DNA from: Pseudomonas sp. MM223
GTDB taxonomy: Bacteria; Pseudomonadota; Gammaproteobacteria; Pseudomonadales; Pseudomonadaceae
DNA: 64,000 nt
NCBI GenBank assembly: GCA_947090765.1
Contig: OX352322.1
Coordinates: 1,941,501-2,005,500, forward strand
Direction of reading: 5' to 3'
The position numbers were made by a program, and so were the translations under genes. The notes under the pieces were generated by a model that saw only the letters and a list, made by a program, of their open reading frames with translations, had not been told where the DNA came from and did not search any database. Below, piece after piece: positions 60,961-64,000 of this stretch (positions within the stretch are counted from its first letter, which is position 1; each line of letters starts with the position of its first letter).

Positions 60961-61896
60961 TCAAACGGGTTCCACGCTCACCCAGTAGCGGCTGAGGTAG
61001 TGCACCTTCACGGGCAAGGTTTTCGGCAGGTTGGCCAGTGCAATGTCGGTATCGTCGATGCGAAATGCACCCGAAATGCTCATGGAGCGGATCGAGGACG
61101 CGCAGCGCAGCACGCCTGGTCGGTAACGCCCCAGTTCTTCGATAAAGTCGCCCAGGTGCCAGTCGTTCACGCTCAGCATGCCCTGTAGCCAGGCCGTGGA
61201 GTCGACGGGCAGGGCCTGGGCGGGGGCGAAGTCGTCGCGGTCAAAACTCACCTGCTGCCCGGCCACCAGCTGCAGCACCCGATCCGGGTGGCGCTGCGGG
61301 CGTACTTCGACAGCGGCACGCAACACGCCCACGCGGGTCTGCTGCGCACGTTTGCGGATGCTGAACTCGGTACTACGGGCAAGCACGCTACCGTCCTCGG
61401 TGTGCACGATGAACGGGCGCAGCTGAGGGCCACTGATCGGGCGCACCAGGATTTCGCCTTGGTACAGCTGAATCGCCCGCACTTTAGCGTCATAGCGCAC
61501 GTCCAGCGCAGTATCCACGTTCAGCTCAAGCTGCGAGCCATCCTCCAATTGCAAGGTACGCCGTTCGCCGCCGCCGGTGCGTTGCTGGGCCAGCAAGGCG
61601 CGATAGGGCACCTGTTCGGCTGCCAGCCAGCCACCGCCGCCCATGGCCAGCAACAGGCCCAGTACCTTCAGCACATCGCGCCGCTGTGCCTGTGCTGCGC
61701 CCAGGCTGGACAACGCCGCCTGCGGCGGGACCATGGCCCATTGCTGCTGCAGCTTTTCTACCCGCGCCCAGGCGGCAGCGTGTTGTGGGCTGGCCTGTAG
61801 CCACTGCCGCCAGGCGAGGGTGCGGGCGTCGTTGCTGGCGCCATCATTGAGCTGCACGTACCAGGTGGCAGCGGCTTCGAGTGTCTTGAGGTCCAT
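60961..61896 (-). CDS. fecR: FecR-family anti-sigma/signal transducer
   Basis: The product has 311 residues. The cytoplasmic N-terminal DUF4880 domain contains the two tryptophan-rich helices AATWYVQLNDGASNDARTLA and WRQWLQASPQHAAAWARVE. A membrane helix (VLKVLGLLLAMGGGGWLAAE, about 75-94) leads to the periplasmic FecR domain with YQGEILVRP and ARSTEFSIRKRAQQTRVGVL, and a C-terminal STN-like part (ISGAFRIDDTDIALANLPKT). It transmits the receptor signal to the sigma factor. It starts 5 bases after the sigma gene stop. Confidence 0.9.
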   Translation of the reverse strand: MDLKTLEAAATWYVQLNDGASNDARTLAWRQWLQASPQHAAAWARVEKLQQQWAMVPPQAALSSLGAAQAQRRDVLKVLGLLLAMGGGGWLAAEQVPYRALLAQQRTGGGERRTLQLEDGSQLELNVDTALDVRYDAKVRAIQLYQGEILVRPISGPQLRPFIVHTEDGSVLARSTEFSIRKRAQQTRVGVLRAAVEVRPQRHPDRVLQLVAGQQVSFDRDDFAPAQALPVDSTAWLQGMLSVNDWHLGDFIEELGRYRPGVLRCASSIRSMSISGAFRIDDTDIALANLPKTLPVKVHYLSRYWVSVEPV

Positions 61897-61901
61897 CGAT
61901 C

Positions 61902-62402
61902 TTAGCCTTCCACTGCCAGCAGGCAGCGGGTCATGGCCTTGATCAGGTGGTTCTTCACGGTGGTAACCGACACGCCGAAGCGCTCTGCCGCAGCACCGTA
62001 GGTCAGGCCTTCGAGTTGAACGGCGAGGAAGATGGCGCGGGTTTTGGCGCCGAGTTCGTCGAGCAGGCTGTCCAAGGCCACCAGCATTTCGATGATCGAC
62101 AAGCGCACCTCTGGCGATACCTCAACCGGCTCTGGGCGCAGGGCCAGGGCTTGCAGGTAAGCTTTTTCGATGGTGCGGCGGCGGGCTTTGTCGATCAGTA
62201 GCGAGCGGGCGATAGCGCTGAGGTAACTGCGTGGCTCGCGGATCGGCAACTGATTGCGCGCGGTCATTACCCGCAGGAAGGTGTCGTGCGCCAGGTCGGA
62301 GGCATCGGCTGCGTTGCCCAGGCGGGCGCGCAGCCAACCCTTCAGCCAGCCGTTGTTTTCGCTGTACAGCTGGTGCAGGGCCTGGGGATCGAGCGTCGAC
62401 AT
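61902..62402 (-). CDS. fecI: ECF sigma factor, FecI type
   Basis: The product has 166 residues from MSTLDPQALHQLYSENNGWL. Region 2 is RLGNAADASDLAHDTFLRVM and SYLSAIARSLLIDKARRR; region 4 is LEGLTYGAAAERFGVSVTTV and KNHLIKAMTRCLL. It is the first gene of the FecI-FecR-receptor unit and directs transcription of the receptor gene when the ferric ligand binds. Longer in-frame starts (to 62537) would run across the AT-rich promoter region. I do not see a clear Fur box, though the upstream TATGAATAGGAATTGATCGC stretch is a weak candidate. Confidence 0.9.
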   Translation of the reverse strand: MSTLDPQALHQLYSENNGWLKGWLRARLGNAADASDLAHDTFLRVMTARNQLPIREPRSYLSAIARSLLIDKARRRTIEKAYLQALALRPEPVEVSPEVRLSIIEMLVALDSLLDELGAKTRAIFLAVQLEGLTYGAAAERFGVSVTTVKNHLIKAMTRCLLAVEG

Positions 62403-62482
62403 GGCGTCAAATTCGCAATATGAATAGGAATTGATCGCATTGTCGCGATGAGTCATGGTGATTGCAAGGAGGGTTTGTGTCA

Positions 62483-62600
62483 TGGGGGCCGCTTTGCGGC
62501 CATCGCCGGCAAGCCAGCTCCCACAGGTACAGCGCAAACCTCAGGATTTGTACATCCCTGTGGGGCTGGCTTGCCGGCGATGGGCTGCGCAGCAGCCCCA
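62483..62600. repeat. REP inverted pair
   Basis: Outer TGGGGGCCGC-like and GCAGCCCCA ends with GCCATCGCCGGCAAGCCAGC/GGCTGGCTTGCCGGCGATG arms. It lies just 5' of the lysA-like stop and upstream of fecI. Confidence 0.85.
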
Positions 62601-62611
62601 AGTACGGTGAT

Positions 62612-63844
62612 TTAGAGCCCGGCCTCCAGGCTCAGCAGGTCCTGCACCGTTTGCCGCCGGCGGATCATCCGCAGCGCCCCGTCCTCGATCAGAAACTCTG
62701 GCAGCAACGGCCGGCTGTTGTAGTTCGACGACATCGACGCGCCGTAGGCCCCGGCATCGTGAATCACCAGCAGGTCGCCCACCTGTGCCTGGGGCAGGTC
62801 TTGCGGGGTCAGTTCCTGGTCATCCTGGGTGAACACGTCACCCGATTCACACAAGGGCCCGGCCACCACGGTCGGCTGCCGTGGGCGGTCCACTGGCTGG
62901 CCGTTGGCGTCGAGCAGGGTCATGCCGTGGTAGGCGCCGTACATTGCCGGGCGCATCAGGTCGTTGAAACCGGCGTCGATCATGACGAAGGTATTGCGGC
63001 CCACTTGCTTGACGGCACGCACTTCGGCCACCAGGTAGCCCGACTCGGCCACCAGGAAACGCCCTGGCTCGATTTCCATACGCACGGGGTGGCCCAGCAT
63101 GGCTTCGATTTCCTTGCGCGCCACCGCCCAAGTCTGGGCGTAGCGTTGCAGGTCGACCGGCTTGTCGGTGCTGCGGTACGGGGTGGACAGCCCGCCGCCG
63201 ATGGAAAAGGCTTCGATATCCACGCCCAGGCGGCCGATCAATTCGATCATCGAGCGGGCCACCTGTTCCAGGTGCTGGTAGTCCACCCCGGAACCAATAT
63301 GCATGTGCACGCCCACCAGGTGCAGGCCATGGGCCTTGATGCACGCCAGCGCCTCGTCCAGCTCTTCGTGCCAGATGCCGTGCTTGCTGTTTTCGCCGCC
63401 GGTGTTGGTCTTGCGGCTGTGGCCATGGCCGAAGCCCGGGTTGATGCGGATCCACACGCGGTGGCCGGGCGAGCGTTCACCCAGCTGGCGCAGCATGTCG
63501 ATGGAGCCGGCGTTGACTTCGATCTTTTCTGCCACCACCCGTTCCAGGGTTGGCCGGTCCAGCGCGTCGCAGGTCAGCACTACGCCGGCCGGGTCACCGT
63601 CCACGCTCGCACCCGCAGCAAAAGCCCGCTCCATCTCACCCAGCGATACCGCATCCAGCACCAGGCCATGGGCGCGCATCAGGCGCAGCACATGCAGGTT
63701 GGGGTTGGCTTTCTGGGCGAAGCGCACGGTGTCGAACACGTTCAGTTGCTGGACACGTTCGGCGATGGTGCTGGCGTCGTACGCCCACAGTGGCGAACCG
63801 TGCTGGCGGACAGCCTCGGCCAGGAGGGTGAAGGGTGCGGTCAT
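62612..63844 (-). CDS. lysA: Diaminopimelate decarboxylase-like PLP enzyme
   Basis: The product has 410 residues from MTAPFTLLAEAVRQHGSPLW; a start at 63859 is also possible and neither has a strong ribosome site. The fold-III PLP lysine is in VRFAQKANPNLHVL (about 46), the substrate/phosphate loops are HMHIGSGVDY and SIGGGLSTPY, EPGRFLVAESGYLVAEV, and the second-subunit cysteine segment is PLCESGDVFTQD. LysA decarboxylates meso-diaminopimelate to lysine. It is divergent from a LysR gene, the classic lysA-lysR pair. Pseudomonads usually have another lysA with the dap genes, so this may be a second, inducible copy or act on a related amino acid. Confidence 0.85.
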   Translation of the reverse strand: MTAPFTLLAEAVRQHGSPLWAYDASTIAERVQQLNVFDTVRFAQKANPNLHVLRLMRAHGLVLDAVSLGEMERAFAAGASVDGDPAGVVLTCDALDRPTLERVVAEKIEVNAGSIDMLRQLGERSPGHRVWIRINPGFGHGHSRKTNTGGENSKHGIWHEELDEALACIKAHGLHLVGVHMHIGSGVDYQHLEQVARSMIELIGRLGVDIEAFSIGGGLSTPYRSTDKPVDLQRYAQTWAVARKEIEAMLGHPVRMEIEPGRFLVAESGYLVAEVRAVKQVGRNTFVMIDAGFNDLMRPAMYGAYHGMTLLDANGQPVDRPRQPTVVAGPLCESGDVFTQDDQELTPQDLPQAQVGDLLVIHDAGAYGASMSSNYNSRPLLPEFLIEDGALRMIRRRQTVQDLLSLEAGL

Positions 63845-63896
63845 GGTGGCGCTACTCATATAAGGAAGCCCACGAGCATGAGCCAAAGCGGGAATT

Positions 63897-63918
63897 CAGA
63901 AAAATAGCTATTTTTCTG
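63897..63918. promoter_or_regulatory. 22-bp perfect palindrome between lysA and lysR
   Basis: Arms CAGAAAAATAG and CTATTTTTCTG, 52 bases upstream of the lysA-like ATG and 49 bases upstream of the divergent LysR start. Candidate LysR operator. Confidence 0.6.
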
Positions 63919-63967
63919 TAAGCCATTCATATCTGATATGCCCATTGTCGATTCAACAGGTACCCCC

Positions 63968-64000
63968 GTGAAACTGTCTGTCCGCCATATCGAAGTGTTC
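63968..64000 (+). CDS. LysR-type regulator, 5' end only
   Basis: Only 11 codons are in the window (MKLSVRHIEVF from a GTG start), matching the usual opening of LysR proteins. Divergence from lysA suggests it is its activator. The rest lies beyond the window. Confidence 0.6.
   Translation, partial: MKLSVRHIEVF

Noticed and set aside
62380..62450. Fur box upstream of the FecI-type sigma gene
   Set aside because: The AT-rich stretch resembles a Fur site only loosely; not enough matches to list it as a feature.

Overview
The window looks like a chromosomal accessory stretch of a Pseudomonas, most likely of the P. putida group. The GC-rich coding style, the many REP-type palindromes (cores such as GTGGGAGC and TAGGAGCRGCCTTGTG), a Bat/MoxR operon, a SoxR-linked RND pump, OprD-type porins and a two-domain mannitol-1-phosphate dehydrogenase all fit that group. 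This assignment rests on recognition, not on a search.

Layout. 0-2.3 kb: an RHS core fragment truncated at both ends, a DUF2628 membrane protein and a small DUF3077-like remnant. 2.4-9.2 kb: a six-gene minus-strand operon (MoxR ATPase, DUF58, DUF4381, BatA, BatB, BatD). 9.4-11.4 kb: a DUF2235 hydrolase, then a structured leader in front of a small DUF6124/DUF3077-like protein. 11.6-14.1 kb: a glutamine amidotransferase and a class II aldolase/DapA-like lyase pair. 14.4-15.4 kb: an AT-rich island with a membrane protein and a protein containing a pure Val-Asp/Met-Asp hexanucleotide repeat. 15.7-20.5 kb: HEAT-repeat protein, GNAT, bifunctional MtlD, DUF3144. 20.6-26.8 kb: LysR, a PrpF-type isomerase, DctA-like and CitMHS carriers and an OprD porin, which together look like a tricarboxylate or aconitate-type uptake and isomerisation locus. 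27-31.7 kb: SoxR and a divergent RND pump. 31.8-35.4 kb: GntR/UTRA, a fumarase/aspartase-superfamily lyase and a DctA-type carrier. 35.6-40.6 kb: an AraC regulator and an EmrAB-type tripartite pump with its own outer-membrane lipoprotein. 41-46.2 kb: FadR-type GntR, an IlvD/Edd dehydratase, an ACS-type MFS carrier and a LysR. 46.3-47.8 kb: alcohol dehydrogenase and Nudix. 48-58.1 kb: a catabolic cluster of a PDC/IPDC-type 2-oxo-acid decarboxylase, cupin, LysR, MFS carrier, FAD amine oxidase, two-component Rieske oxygenase, MarR and porin. 58.4-62.4 kb: FecI/FecR/TonB-receptor iron-uptake set. 62.6-64 kb: a LysA-like decarboxylase with a divergent LysR that is cut by the window edge.

Three observations matter most. 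First, the 48-58 kb cluster carries two different repeated operator candidates. One 30-bp element lies 72 bp upstream of the cupin-decarboxylase genes and 74 bp upstream of the oxidase-MFS genes, and a second palindrome lies upstream of the Rieske/MarR pair and of the porin. The enzyme set could convert an aromatic amino-acid betaine to an aryl-acetaldehyde, which is my inference. Second, the leader at about 10.85-11.03 kb can form a long helix enclosing two hairpins, and its closing strand has two alternative partners. Third, six otherwise intact genes carry a frameshift of one or two bases, mostly in G/C runs. That is more than expected for real decay and suggests consensus errors, unless raw reads show otherwise.
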